From assembly GCF_000513895.2 (NCBI RefSeq), contig NZ_CP165783.1:682001-746000 (forward strand): 64,000 bases of DNA, given 5' to 3'. Below the pieces are notes generated by a model, which saw only the letters and a list, made by a program, of their open reading frames with translations, was not told the DNA's origin and searched no databases. This stretch comes from Ensifer sp. WSM1721 (lineage in GTDB: Bacteria; Pseudomonadota; Alphaproteobacteria; Rhizobiales; Rhizobiaceae). Of the stretch, positions 1 to 8,737 are shown piece after piece (positions within the stretch are counted from its first letter, which is position 1; the number at the start of each line of letters is the position of its first letter). Made by a program: the position numbers and the translations under genes.

Positions 1-209
1 GGGAAGAGGGAATCCCTTTGAACGCCACGGCCGAGTTCATCGAGGAATTGGGCGGGACCGGCTATCTGCACGCGCTGACAGCGACGGGCGAGGAGATGAC
101 GATCGAATGCCGCGGCGAGGAAAGGCCGCAACCCAAGCAGCCGATCCGTCTCACCCTAGCACCCGAAGAGCTGTTCGCTTTCGGCGATCGAGGTGGCCGG
201 CTGCGTTGA
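1..209 (+). CDS. Sugar ABC transporter ATP-binding protein, C-terminal end (partial)
   Basis: The reading frame is open from the left edge and stops at 207-209, so only about the last 68 residues are present. They look like the end of the TOBE-type regulatory domain that closes MalK/UgpC-class ATPases: strand-rich sequence around FIEELGGTGYLHA, then a stretch typical of these C-termini (PIRLTLAPEELFAF). The nucleotide-binding domain lies outside the window. A CUT1 binding protein and two permeases follow on the same strand, which supports the call. A TTG at 18 is not a credible start because coding sequence continues upstream of it. Confidence 0.7.
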   Translation, partial: EEGIPLNATAEFIEELGGTGYLHALTATGEEMTIECRGEERPQPKQPIRLTLAPEELFAFGDRGGRLR

Positions 210-346
210 TATCCGAAATTCGGGTTCAGAGCGCAATTCAGGCCACCGGAAGCATACCCTGGCTTCGGACGAGAGGACGTTCCGGGCAGGGGAGGAATGC
301 GGCGCGAGCCGCTGGACTTGGAGCGTCACGACAGGAGGAGAGAGAC

Positions 347-1615
347 GTGAAGAAGCTACTAAGACTTGCCTTTGCGAGTGCGCTGGCGATCCTGCCTTCG
401 GCAGCCGCCTATGCGCAAACCGATATCACCTGGTGGGACTTCTTGAGCGGCGGCGACGGTGTCCGCATGAAGGCCCTCATCAAGGAGTTCAACGATACCC
501 ATCCGGACATCCGCATCAACGCGACCACGCTCGAGTGGGGTGTCCCCTTCTATAGCAAGGTTCAGACGGCGGCGGCCGTCGGCCAGCAGCCCGACATCAT
601 GACCTATCATTTGTCGCGCTTCCCGCTCGCGATTCCATCGGGCGTTCTGCGGCCGCTCGCACCTGAAGAGCTCGCCGCGGCCGGCATCAAGAAGGAGAAC
701 TATGTCGAAGCGAGCTGGAATTCGGCCTCGGCCGACGGCAAGGTCTACGGCATTCCCTTCGACGTCCATTCCATAGTGCTCTACTACAACAAGAACATCC
801 TCAAGGAAGCGGGTCTGCTCGGCGACGACGGTCTGCCGAAGGAGCTGGATGGCGTGGACAATTTCAACGCCGCGCTTGAGAAGATCAAGGCGACAGGCAA
901 GGCCCAGTACCCGCTTTCGCTGCACACCGACGAAGGCGGCTCGATGTGGCGGGTCTTCTACACACTCATTTCCCAGCAGGGCGGGAAATTCATCGAAGGC
1001 GAGGATATCCTGCCTGGAGACACCGGCGTCAAAGCGCTGACGACGATGGCGAATTGGGTATCATCCGGCTATTCGCCGCAACTCATCTCCTATGAGGCTT
1101 CGATCGCGCTCTTCACCTCGGGCAAGGCGGCGATGCACATCAACGGGGTGTGGGAAGTGCCGACGATGGTGGATCTTGAGAAGAACGGCAATCTCGGTTT
1201 CGAGTGGGGCGCCATTCAGATCCCCGTGCTGATGGGTCAGGCGGCCACGTGGGCGGACTCGCACGCCTTTGCCGTACCGCACAGCGAGGCGAAGCCGATC
1301 ACGCCCGAGAAGCTGAAGGCAGTGCTTCAGATCATTGCCTGGATGAACGAGCATAGCCTCTCCTGGGCCGGCGCCGGTCACATCCCGGCCTACAAGCCGG
1401 TGACCGAAAGCGCCGAGTTCAAGGCGATGCAGCCGAATGCGACCTACGTCAAGCTCGCCGACACGGCCGTCTTCGATCCCGTCTCGCCGCTCGCCGGGGT
1501 CGGTGGAGCGATTTACGAGGCAACGCAGAACTTCGTCGTCCCCGCCCTGAACGGTCAGCTTGATCCCGCGGATGCCATCGAGCAGATGCGCGAGGAACTG
1601 CAGGGCCAGATGTAG
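347..1615 (+). CDS. Extracellular sugar-binding protein of a CUT1 ABC transporter
   Basis: About 422 residues, family 1 (MalE-like) periplasmic solute-binding protein that would deliver a sugar or oligosaccharide to the two permeases downstream. The GTG at 347 is chosen because a strong AGGAGGAG lies 7 nt upstream and it gives a clean signal peptide (VKKLLRLAFASALAILP, cleavage near AYAQ-TDITWW); longer upstream reading has no such features. Typical family features are the early WWDF motif, the VYGIPFDVHSIVLYYNK segment and the FTSGKAAMHINGVWE segment. The ligand cannot be told from sequence. Gene order ATPase-binding protein-permease-permease is that of a single operon. Confidence 0.85.
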   Translation: MKKLLRLAFASALAILPSAAAYAQTDITWWDFLSGGDGVRMKALIKEFNDTHPDIRINATTLEWGVPFYSKVQTAAAVGQQPDIMTYHLSRFPLAIPSGVLRPLAPEELAAAGIKKENYVEASWNSASADGKVYGIPFDVHSIVLYYNKNILKEAGLLGDDGLPKELDGVDNFNAALEKIKATGKAQYPLSLHTDEGGSMWRVFYTLISQQGGKFIEGEDILPGDTGVKALTTMANWVSSGYSPQLISYEASIALFTSGKAAMHINGVWEVPTMVDLEKNGNLGFEWGAIQIPVLMGQAATWADSHAFAVPHSEAKPITPEKLKAVLQIIAWMNEHSLSWAGAGHIPAYKPVTESAEFKAMQPNATYVKLADTAVFDPVSPLAGVGGAIYEATQNFVVPALNGQLDPADAIEQMREELQGQM

Positions 1616-1684
1616 TGACACTCCATGGACCGGTTGGCCTCCGCCGGCCGGTCCATCCGCACGCCAAATGGGAGGACTATTGCG

Positions 1685-2563
1685 GTGCTGACGAGCGAGA
1701 GACGGACCAAGACGCTGACCGCCGTTTTGATGATCGCGCCATTCGTGATCACCTACCTGACGGTTTTCGCCTATCCCGTCTACAAGATGTTCGCCTTGAG
1801 CTTCACCGACGCGCCGCTGATCGGCGACGGCCGGTGGATCGGTTTCGCCAATTATCTGAAGCTGCTCAATCAGAAGCTCTTCTTCACCTCGGTGTGGAAC
1901 ACCGGCTACTTCGTCCTTCTGACGGTGGTGCCGAACACGTTGGTCGGCCTCGGCCTGGCGCTGATGGTCGTGCGCCTCAAAGGCTGGCTGCAAAGCCTCG
2001 CGCTGGTCCTGTTCTTCCTGCCCTATATTCTCCCCGTGTCGGTCGTGACGCAGATCTGGGAGTGGGTGCTCGATCAGCAATTCGGTATTGCCCAATACGT
2101 GATCGAGCTCTTCACCGGCCGGCGCATCAGCGTCTTTCGTGACCCCATCTGGGCGATGCCGATGGTGGCGCTTGTCACGGTGTGGTGGACCAACGGCTTC
2201 AATCTGCTGCTCTTCATCGCCGGATTGCGCAACATCCCGGCAGACTACTACGAGGCGGCGATGCTCGACGGCGCGACACGCTGGCAATGCTTCCAGCGCA
2301 TCACCTGGCCGCTGATCTGGCCTGTCACCGCGCTCGTGCTGACGCTGCAACTGATCCTGCAATTGAAGATCTTCGACCAGGTTTACCTGATGACGGAAGG
2401 CGGCCCTTTCAACTCGACCTATGTGCTGCTCCAGCTCGTCTATCGCGAGGCGTTCCGCCTGAACCACGGCGGGCTCGGCTCGGCTGTCGCGGTCTTCCTG
2501 TTCCTGATCATCGTCACCGTCTCGATGCTGCAATACCAGCTCTTACGCGTGAGGGGGCGCTGA
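1685..2563 (+). CDS. Sugar ABC transporter permease (MalF-like)
   Basis: About 292 residues with six predicted membrane helices, binding-protein-dependent transport inner-membrane component. The EAA loop that contacts the ATPase is visible (YYEAAMLDGATRWQCFQRITWPL). GTG at 1685 has GGGAGG about 9 nt upstream and is preferred over an ATG-initiated extension from 1625 that would add a non-hydrophobic leader. It starts about 70 nt after the binding-protein gene and ends 3 nt before the second permease, so the genes are co-transcribed. Confidence 0.85.
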   Translation: MLTSERRTKTLTAVLMIAPFVITYLTVFAYPVYKMFALSFTDAPLIGDGRWIGFANYLKLLNQKLFFTSVWNTGYFVLLTVVPNTLVGLGLALMVVRLKGWLQSLALVLFFLPYILPVSVVTQIWEWVLDQQFGIAQYVIELFTGRRISVFRDPIWAMPMVALVTVWWTNGFNLLLFIAGLRNIPADYYEAAMLDGATRWQCFQRITWPLIWPVTALVLTLQLILQLKIFDQVYLMTEGGPFNSTYVLLQLVYREAFRLNHGGLGSAVAVFLFLIIVTVSMLQYQLLRVRGR

Positions 2564-2566
2564 TCG

Positions 2567-3391
2567 ATGCAACGGAAATCCGTAGGCAATATTCTTCTGC
2601 TGGTTCTCACCTTGTGCGTCGCCTGTATGTGGGCCTTTCCGCTCTATTGGGCGGTGGTGACGTCGATCAAGCCGGAGCAGGAGGTCGTCACCAAGACGAC
2701 CTTCATCCCAGACGTGTTCAACTTCTCGGCCTATTATTTCGCCCTGTTCGAGACCAATCTCGCTTCCTGGTACGTGAACTCGCTTGTCACCTCCATCACC
2801 GTCACCGTGGTCGTCATCCTGATCAGTGTGATGTGCGCCTATGCGCTGTCGCAGATCGTCTTTCCCGGGCGAAGGCTCCTCTACGGCATCATTCTCGCAA
2901 GCTTCATGGTCCCCTCTCAGGCGCTCGTGGTTTCGCAATTCGTGCTCATGTATCGCTTCGGCTTGATCAACACCTGGGGCGGCATCATCCTGCCCCAGCT
3001 CATCGTCCCGGTCGTCGTGATCGTTTACAAGCAGTTCTTCGACTCCGTGCCGAAGGAACTGCGCGAGGCGGCGAAGCTCGATGGCTGCGGCGATTTCCAG
3101 ATCCTGTTTCGGCTCTATCTTCCGCTCAATTGGGGGATCACCACCGCGCTCGCGATCATCACCTATATCATGGCGTGGAACGCCTTTCTGTGGCCCTTCC
3201 TCGTCACGAATTCGGAGGAGATGATGACCGTCACCGTCGGCATCACGCAGGTAGACGACGCCTTCGGCGTGAAATATGCGCGTGACATGGCGGTCGCCAT
3301 TCTCGCGGCGCTGCCGGTCGCGCTTGCCTATCTGCTCTTTCAGAAGCGGGTGACGCAGGCACTGATGCTGTCGTCGGGGATAAAAGGATGA
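2567..3391 (+). CDS. Sugar ABC transporter permease (MalG-like)
   Basis: 274 residues, second inner-membrane subunit of the CUT1 importer. An N-terminal membrane helix is followed by the usual periplasmic segment (TSIKPEQEV) and the EAA loop (ELREAAKLDGCGDFQILFRLYLPL). ATG at 2567 lies 3 nt after the stop of the preceding permease, indicating translational coupling. The next gene, an ArsR-like regulator on the same strand about 150 nt downstream, may control the operon. Confidence 0.87.
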   Translation: MQRKSVGNILLLVLTLCVACMWAFPLYWAVVTSIKPEQEVVTKTTFIPDVFNFSAYYFALFETNLASWYVNSLVTSITVTVVVILISVMCAYALSQIVFPGRRLLYGIILASFMVPSQALVVSQFVLMYRFGLINTWGGIILPQLIVPVVVIVYKQFFDSVPKELREAAKLDGCGDFQILFRLYLPLNWGITTALAIITYIMAWNAFLWPFLVTNSEEMMTVTVGITQVDDAFGVKYARDMAVAILAALPVALAYLLFQKRVTQALMLSSGIKG

Positions 3392-3537
3392 GCCTCCGCG
3401 CCATCCTTGCCCGGTCCACGGCCATCTCTCCCAGGCCGTGGGCCGGGCTCGACCTTGAAGGCATGCAACAAATTGCGTTCGCGTGTGGTATCAGCGCAGA
3501 TCAGCCAATGCTTTAGCCGGAGTGTCAGTAGCCGAGA

Positions 3538-4458
3538 ATGGAGACGAAGCTTCTCACAGTGGACCCGATCAAGGATGTCGAGGTCGTCCAGGCCTTGGGC
3601 TCCCCGACGCGGATCGAAATCCTCAATCTGCTGCGCCAGAAAGGGCCGCTGAACGTCAACGACATTGCGGCTCACATGGGCCTGCCGCAATCGACGACGG
3701 CGACGAACTTGAAGTCGCTCGAAAAGGCGGGCCTCATCCAGACACATACGATGAAGGCGACCAAAGGCAATCAGAAGATCTGCTCCAGCATCTATGGCGA
3801 GATCCTGATCCGGTTCGATGATCGTACCAGCCTTGCGGATGACGTCGTGACCGTCAGCATGCCGATCGGTCTGTTCACCGAGTTTGAGGTGGAGGCACCC
3901 TGCGGACTTTGCTCGGTCAACAACGTCATCGGCATGCTCGACGTCCAGGAGGTCTTCCTCGATCCGCAACGCATGCAGGCGGCGCTGCTGTGGTTCACAC
4001 GCGGCTATGTCGAATACAAGTTCCCCAATAATGCCAAGGTCACGGGGCGGCCGGTCCGCAAGATCGAGTTTTCGGCCGAACTGAGCTCCGAAACGCCGGC
4101 GACCAACGCCAATTGGCCCTCCGATATTTCCATCTGGATCAACGGGATCAAGGCCGGCTATTGGACTTCGCCCGGCGACTTCGGCGATCGCCGGGGCCTG
4201 TATTCACCGGCGTGGTGGAAACTCAGCGGCTCGCAATACGGCAAGCTCAAGACCTGGACCATCGACGATCGGGGCACCTGGATCGATGGCGCAATGGTGT
4301 CGACGCAGACGATCACTTCGCTCGGCATCCCTGATCATCATTCCATCCGCTTCCGCATCGGCATCGACGAGAAGGCGGAAAACCCCGGCGGTCTCAACAT
4401 CTTCGGCAAGGGCTTCGGCGATTTCGATCAGGACATCGTCATGACCATCTATTTCTAA
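3538..4458 (+). CDS. ArsR-like winged-helix regulator with a C-terminal beta-rich domain
   Basis: 306 residues. Residues ~10-85 form an ArsR-type winged helix (LGSPTRIEILNLLRQKGPLN, then IAAHMGLPQSTTATNLKSLEKAGLI). The remaining ~220 residues are strand-rich with many aromatic and glycine residues (NWPSDISIWINGI, YSPAWWKLSGSQYG), unlike small metal-sensing ArsR proteins; the only close Cys pair is CGLC near residue 122. I infer that the C-terminal domain binds a carbohydrate ligand, since the gene follows a sugar importer. The Shine-Dalgarno before the ATG is weak. Function as the importer's regulator is inferred from position only. Confidence 0.7.
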   Translation: METKLLTVDPIKDVEVVQALGSPTRIEILNLLRQKGPLNVNDIAAHMGLPQSTTATNLKSLEKAGLIQTHTMKATKGNQKICSSIYGEILIRFDDRTSLADDVVTVSMPIGLFTEFEVEAPCGLCSVNNVIGMLDVQEVFLDPQRMQAALLWFTRGYVEYKFPNNAKVTGRPVRKIEFSAELSSETPATNANWPSDISIWINGIKAGYWTSPGDFGDRRGLYSPAWWKLSGSQYGKLKTWTIDDRGTWIDGAMVSTQTITSLGIPDHHSIRFRIGIDEKAENPGGLNIFGKGFGDFDQDIVMTIYF

Positions 4459-4487
4459 ACCTGTCCCGAAGTGGAAGGGGAGGCGCT

Positions 4488-5372
4488 TCAGATGCTCTCG
4501 GCATTTGCCGCATCGACGAGCCAGTCCCGGAAGGCGGCCATTGCCCGTGTCTTAGCGCGCGATTGCAGGCGCGTCAGCCAATAGCTGCCCAGCGTGACGG
4601 CGGTATCGAAAGGTTTCCGAACGGTATCTGCCTGCAAATGCCGGGAAAACATCAGGGGCGGGGCCAAGGCGACGCCCGCACCCTGTTGTGCGGCTTCCAT
4701 CATGGCGAGTGAGGAATCGAACACGATGCTCTTCGTCAGCGGCATGTTCGTCGGCAATCCCGCAGCCGCAAACCATTGCGGCCATTCGTCTGCACGATAT
4801 GAACGCAACAGAGTGAACCTGAGCAGATCGGCCGGCGTTCCTAGCTTCTCGGCAATGGCGGGGACGCATAAGGGGGAGAGCGGCGCTTCAAGGAGCCGCA
4901 CTGCGTCGACCCCGTGCCACGCGCCGCTCCCGAACCGGATCGCATAGTCGAGTCCCTCGGCGGCGATATCGACGCGATTGTTGTTTGTCGAGAGGCGCAG
5001 GTCGACGAAGGGATGCCGTGCATGAAAGTCCTGCAGCCGGGATAGCAACCAGCCGACTGCGAACGTTCCGACGGCACCCACTCGGAGGACCTCGCGAAAG
5101 TGGCCGCCTTCGAAGCGCTCCAGCGTGCCGGCGATGCGGTCGAAGGCCTCGCGCAGCGCCGGCAACAACGTCTCGCCCTCATGTGTTAGCATCAATCCGC
5201 GAGGCAGCCGTTCGAACAGGGTGACGTTCAAATGGCTTTCGAGGCTCTTTACTTGATGGCTCACCGCCGCTTGCGTGACGGATAATTCGATCGCGGCCCT
5301 GGTGAAGCTCAAATGACGCGCCGATGCTTCGAAGGCTCGAAGCGCGTTCAAGGGCAAATGAGGACGAACCAT
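4488..5372 (-). CDS. ampR: AmpR-type LysR regulator of beta-lactamase
   Basis: About 294 residues. The N-terminus (MVRPHLPLNALRAFEASARH) and the helix-turn-helix (LSFTRAAIELSVTQAAVSHQVKSLE) closely resemble AmpR/GcvA-group LysR regulators, and the effector domain follows. ATG at 5372 is chosen because family members begin just before PLNALRAFE; a longer version from 5408 adds 12 atypical residues. It is divergently transcribed from a class C beta-lactamase, the classical ampR-ampC layout in which AmpR activates ampC in response to cell-wall muropeptides. Confidence 0.85.
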   Translation of the reverse strand: MVRPHLPLNALRAFEASARHLSFTRAAIELSVTQAAVSHQVKSLESHLNVTLFERLPRGLMLTHEGETLLPALREAFDRIAGTLERFEGGHFREVLRVGAVGTFAVGWLLSRLQDFHARHPFVDLRLSTNNNRVDIAAEGLDYAIRFGSGAWHGVDAVRLLEAPLSPLCVPAIAEKLGTPADLLRFTLLRSYRADEWPQWFAAAGLPTNMPLTKSIVFDSSLAMMEAAQQGAGVALAPPLMFSRHLQADTVRKPFDTAVTLGSYWLTRLQSRAKTRAMAAFRDWLVDAANAESI

Positions 5373-5591
5373 GGAGAAACACCCAAATTTTTCTAATAGG
5401 TCGGGCAAGATATTGTCGTTTGCGGCATCCGTACAGACGCCGTATCTCCGCTAGGTCCGCCTGCTCCTTCCGGTTGTACAGGGGCCGTGAGAGCCGGATT
5501 GCGGTAAATTGCTGGTATCCTGCTCGGTTGCCGGCCGCAATCCGCCACGCATGCGGGCGATTCTTGGAAACGCGAGGTCTATGTATCTGCT
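5373..5591. promoter_or_regulatory. ampR-ampC divergent promoter region
   Basis: This 219-bp gap lies between two divergent starts, where AmpR binds in known ampR-ampC systems. The AT-rich stretch AAATTTTTCTAATAG at 5385-5399, next to the ampR start, is the most operator-like part and contains LysR-style T-N11-A spacing. No clean palindrome was found, so the exact operator is not assigned. Confidence 0.4.
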
Positions 5592-6782
5592 ATGAAAAAG
5601 ATTTCCGCCGCGAGAATTGCAATTCTCATCGCTGCTCCTCTTTTCTGCGCAACTCACGCATACGCCGCCGATAAGAGCGACCAAAGTCTACTTAAGCGAG
5701 CCGTCGACGAGGCGATCCGTCCCGTCATGGAGGAAAATGGCATTCCCGGAATGGCCGTCGCGGTCACAGCGCAGGGAAAGAGATACGTCTTTAACTATGG
5801 CCTCGCCTCGAAGGAGAGCGGACAGAAGGTTACCGACGAGACGCTTTTCGAAATCGGCTCGATCAGCAAGACCTTCACTGCAACGCTCGCCTCCTATGCT
5901 GAATTGCGTGGAACCCTGTCCTTATCGGACAAGGCCAGCAAATATCTGCCGGCGCTCGCTGGAAGCAGCTTCGACAAGATCAGCCTTCTCGATCTCGGCA
6001 CCTATACGGCAGGCGGCCTGCCGTTGCAATTTCCGGACTCCGTCGCCGATCAGGAGAGCATGGTTGCCTATTATAAGGCTTGGCGACCAAGCTATGCCGC
6101 GGGTACGCACCGGGTCTATTCCAATCCCAGCATCGGCCTCTTTGGCTATCTCGCGGCCAAGAGCATGGGCGAGCCCTTCGATGATCTGATGGAGAAGATG
6201 CTCTTTCCTGGGCTTGGGCTGACGAGCACCTACATCAGGGTGCCGGAAGAGCGAATGCAGGACTATGCCCACGGCCATACGAAGGATGGCAAGCCGGTCC
6301 GGGTAACGCCGGGCGTTCTCGGCTCGGAAGCCTATGGAGTGAAGACGACGGCGGCCGATCTGATCCGGTTCGTCGAGGCAAATATGGACGCCGCAGGATT
6401 CGACGTCGATCTCAAGCGCGCGATCGCCGCGACGCACACCGGATATTTCAAGGTCGGTGAGATGAACCAGGGTCTCGGATGGGAGATGTACGCCTATCCG
6501 ACGGAGCTTGAGACCCTGCTTGCAGGGAACTCTACCCAGGTGAGCCAGAAGCCCAACAAGGTGACGAGGCTCGATCCGCCGCTTGCGCCCCAGGAAAACA
6601 TGCTGATCAACAAGACCGGCTCGACCAGAGGATTCGGCGCTTATGCCGCCTTCGTGCCCGCGAAAAACATCGGTATCGTGATCCTGGCGAACAAAACCTA
6701 CCCCATTCCTGCCCGCGTGAAGGCCGCGTACCACATATTGAAAGCGCTGGACGACGAACTCGCCTCGGCCGGCGCTCGCTAG
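5592..6782 (+). CDS. ampC: Class C (AmpC) beta-lactamase
   Basis: 396 residues, about the usual AmpC length. A signal peptide (residues 1-25, cleavage near HAYA-ADKS) directs export to the periplasm, where the enzyme hydrolyses cephalosporins and penicillins. All three active-site motifs are present: S-x-x-K as SISK at 90-93 (catalytic Ser90), Y-x-N as YSN at 176-178, and KTG at 341-343. YSNPSIGLFGYLA and LINKTGSTRGFGAY are AmpC-like contexts, arguing against a generic serine esterase of the same fold. Divergent ampR implies inducible expression. Confidence 0.92.
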   Translation: MKKISAARIAILIAAPLFCATHAYAADKSDQSLLKRAVDEAIRPVMEENGIPGMAVAVTAQGKRYVFNYGLASKESGQKVTDETLFEIGSISKTFTATLASYAELRGTLSLSDKASKYLPALAGSSFDKISLLDLGTYTAGGLPLQFPDSVADQESMVAYYKAWRPSYAAGTHRVYSNPSIGLFGYLAAKSMGEPFDDLMEKMLFPGLGLTSTYIRVPEERMQDYAHGHTKDGKPVRVTPGVLGSEAYGVKTTAADLIRFVEANMDAAGFDVDLKRAIAATHTGYFKVGEMNQGLGWEMYAYPTELETLLAGNSTQVSQKPNKVTRLDPPLAPQENMLINKTGSTRGFGAYAAFVPAKNIGIVILANKTYPIPARVKAAYHILKALDDELASAGAR

Positions 6783-6948
6783 CGCGGCCTAAGCATGCGG
6801 CCGTCCCAGGACGACGAGCTCCCGCCATGTGAGTGGCGGGTGCGCGCTATCCACGGTTCGTCAGCGCGACGAAATTCGCGATCTCGCTTCGAGGCCGCGC
6901 CGATTGCCGGCTTGAACCCGGCACTGCGCGCGTCAAATCATCATGTGC

Positions 6949-7245
6949 TCAATAGGCCCTGGGCGGCACGAACAGGCAGATTGTCTTGCCATAGGCTTTG
7001 CCCTCGGCAGAGCACCAGTGGTACTCGCCGTCTGGCGATATGCGAACCCTCCTGTCGGCATAGGGGAGAACTTCGCCCGTAGCTTTTATGATGAAGCCTT
7101 GAGGTCGCTCGCTTACGGCGGTCTGGGCCACCTGGCGGCAGTCCAGATTTGAACAGCAGGACGTCGGATATTGCCAGCCGCTCGGAGCGTCGTGGGCGAA
7201 GGCTGTCGTCGACAGCCCGGCGAAGAGGAGGAAAAGTCCGCGCAT
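6949..7245 (-). CDS. Small secreted Cys-rich protein (paralogue of the gene at 36353)
   Basis: 98 residues with a signal peptide (MRGLFLLFAGLSTTAFA, cleavage before HDAPSGW), so periplasmic or secreted. AAGGAG lies 5 nt before the ATG. The mature part has five Cys (SCCS, DCR, HWC, TICLF) and the motifs GWQYP, IKATGE, SPDGEYH and CLFVPPR. The same motifs in the same order occur in the protein at 36353-36673, so this is a real two-member family. The Cys pattern suggests disulphides or metal or redox chemistry, but I do not recognise a characterised family. Confidence 0.75.
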   Translation of the reverse strand: MRGLFLLFAGLSTTAFAHDAPSGWQYPTSCCSNLDCRQVAQTAVSERPQGFIIKATGEVLPYADRRVRISPDGEYHWCSAEGKAYGKTICLFVPPRAY

Positions 7246-7360
7246 GGAATCTCCTTTCAGGAACAGTCGCCATCTCGGGTCGACTGCAACCGGCAGGGGT
7301 TCACTGCAGCGCCCCGAGTCCCGCAGAACGCGAAAGGGTCGCTGCAGCAGTTAGCATTGC

Positions 7361-7406
7361 CACATGACTTTGCCCTGCAATCGGTTCCGATTTAAGGAAA
7401 TCACGC
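7361..7406 (-). repeat. Decayed copy of the RIME1-like palindromic repeat
   Basis: On the minus strand this contains TTTCCTTAAATCGG followed by an imperfect return arm, matching the first hairpin of the fuller copies at 23977 and 55698. The second hairpin is missing. It lies in the gap between the secreted-protein gene and the LacI gene. Confidence 0.5.
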
Positions 7407-7463
7407 GGCAAGCTACAAACCTGCGGAGCGCCGAATTGATCCATTGCGGCGGAGAGGCCGTCC

Positions 7464-8489
7464 TCAGCCGAACATGTCGCTTTCGCCTTCGACGAGTTCC
7501 ATCGGCCATACGGCGTTCACCAGCGCCTGCGGGTAATGGTGCTTGAAAGCGGGCATCGTCGACAGCAGGGTCTCGGCGAGCGCTATGCCGAGACCACGCA
7601 GTGAAAGGCGAAAGCACGTAAGCGGCGGCGAAAGGAAATGCGCATGCGGGCTGTAGCGCCCGATCACGGCTATGTCGCGCCCCGGCCTGACGCCGGCCTC
7701 CGAGAGCGCCTGATAGAAGCCGATCGCGATTGTTTCGTTGACGAGTAGGATCGCGGTCGGCCGCTCTTTGAGTGCTAAGAGATCGCGCGCGATCTGGTAG
7801 CCGCCGGCCTCGGTAGGGGTCGAGCGGAAAATCAGTTCCTCGTCCAATGTCAGCCCATGCGCGGCGAGCGCCTCCCGGCAGCGATCGACGAAGACATAGC
7901 CGAGGTTTACGTCATCGTGCGGCCGGGTAACGGCGATGCGCCGATGCCCGCGCGCCACCAGCCGGTCGATCGCGGTCTGCGCCATGCCTTCGAAGTCGAG
8001 GTCGAGCCATGGGCGACCAGCGTCCGTCAAGCTTCGGCCGAGGGTGACGAAGGGGATGTTGCGCTCGGCGAGAAACTCGATGCGCGGGTCGTGCCGTCGC
8101 GTCGCCGAGAGGATCAGCCCATCCGCAAAGCCGCGCGCGACGACGCGGCGCAGATAGTCGCTCGGATCTTCCTCGGAGGAGCAGAGTAGGGCGACCAGAT
8201 CGAGCTTGTGCTTCGCGAATACGGCTTGCACGCCGTCGAAGACGCTCATGAAGAAGGTGTCGCCCTGGCCGGTGATCTCCGTGCCGGTCTGGATCATGAA
8301 GCCGATGATATTGGTGGTTCCCTGTCTGAGACTGCGGCCGGACTGGTTGGGCACGTATCCAAGTTCCTGGGCGGCCTCCAGCACGCGTTTGCGCGTCTCC
8401 TCATTGACGTCGGGGCGGCCGTTCAGCGCGCGTGATACCGTGCCGATCGAGATGTCCAGATGTTGCGCCAGGCGCCGAATTCCCTTCAT
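7464..8489 (-). CDS. LacI-family transcriptional regulator
   Basis: About 341 residues. The N-terminal DNA-binding helix-turn-helix and hinge are clear (IRRLAQHLDISIGTVSRALNG, then ELGYVPNQSGRSLRQG), followed by a periplasmic-binding-protein-like sensor domain. ATG at 8489 has AAGGAGGG about 11 nt upstream and is preferred to a TTG seven codons earlier. It is divergent from the dehydrogenase-isomerase-ABC operon starting at 8738. A perfect LacI-type palindrome at 8679-8694 sits at that operon's promoter, so this protein is probably its repressor, relieved by the transported sugar or a metabolite. Confidence 0.85.
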   Translation of the reverse strand: MKGIRRLAQHLDISIGTVSRALNGRPDVNEETRKRVLEAAQELGYVPNQSGRSLRQGTTNIIGFMIQTGTEITGQGDTFFMSVFDGVQAVFAKHKLDLVALLCSSEEDPSDYLRRVVARGFADGLILSATRRHDPRIEFLAERNIPFVTLGRSLTDAGRPWLDLDFEGMAQTAIDRLVARGHRRIAVTRPHDDVNLGYVFVDRCREALAAHGLTLDEELIFRSTPTEAGGYQIARDLLALKERPTAILLVNETIAIGFYQALSEAGVRPGRDIAVIGRYSPHAHFLSPPLTCFRLSLRGLGIALAETLLSTMPAFKHHYPQALVNAVWPMELVEGESDMFG

Positions 8490-8550
8490 GCGGAGCGCTC
8501 CCTCCTTCAACCGTCTCTTGGATCACGATGATTTCGGGTCGCGCCGATCA

Positions 8551-8566
8551 GATCATAAACGTGATC
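8551..8566. promoter_or_regulatory. Inverted repeat GATCA-N6-TGATC upstream of the LacI gene
   Basis: GATCATAAACGTGATC is an inverted repeat 62 nt upstream of the LacI start. It could be an autoregulatory operator for that gene, but its sequence differs from the stronger palindrome at 8679, so this is only a candidate. Confidence 0.3.
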
Positions 8567-8602
8567 GATTCTAAGAAGTTAGAGCGGCGTGGTGGGCGGA
8601 GA

Positions 8603-8631
8603 GCCGCACGCACTTCTCCTCATCCCGCTCT
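8603..8631 (+). repeat. 29-nt intergenic repeat, copy 1
   Basis: These 29 nt match 27365-27393 with 3 mismatches on the same strand; the ends are GCCGCAC and CCGCTCT. Both copies are in short non-coding gaps beside sugar-catabolic genes. I cannot assign a function. Confidence 0.55.
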
Positions 8632-8649
8632 AGCCGTTCCGAATTGCTA

Positions 8650-8694
8650 TTGACATGTTTCGGAAAGTCCGCATAGTTCCGTAAACGTTTACGG
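8650..8694 (+). promoter_or_regulatory. Predicted promoter and LacI-family operator
   Basis: TTGACA at 8650-8655 and CATAGT at 8672-8677 (16-nt spacer) form a plausible sigma-70 promoter. Directly downstream, CCGTAAACGTTTACGG at 8679-8694 is a perfect 16-bp palindrome with the central CG typical of LacI/GalR operators. It would cover the transcription start of the operon beginning at 8738, fitting simple repression by the divergent LacI protein. Confidence 0.75.
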
Positions 8695-8737
8695 GCGCCG
8701 AAACAAGGCGAAATCGTAGCTTTGTGGGAGGGGAATC

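Noticed and set aside
1061..2533. 490-residue ORF on the minus strand
   Set aside because: Antisense to the binding-protein and permease genes; rich in His, Arg, Gln and Asp as expected of shadow frames in GC-rich DNA.
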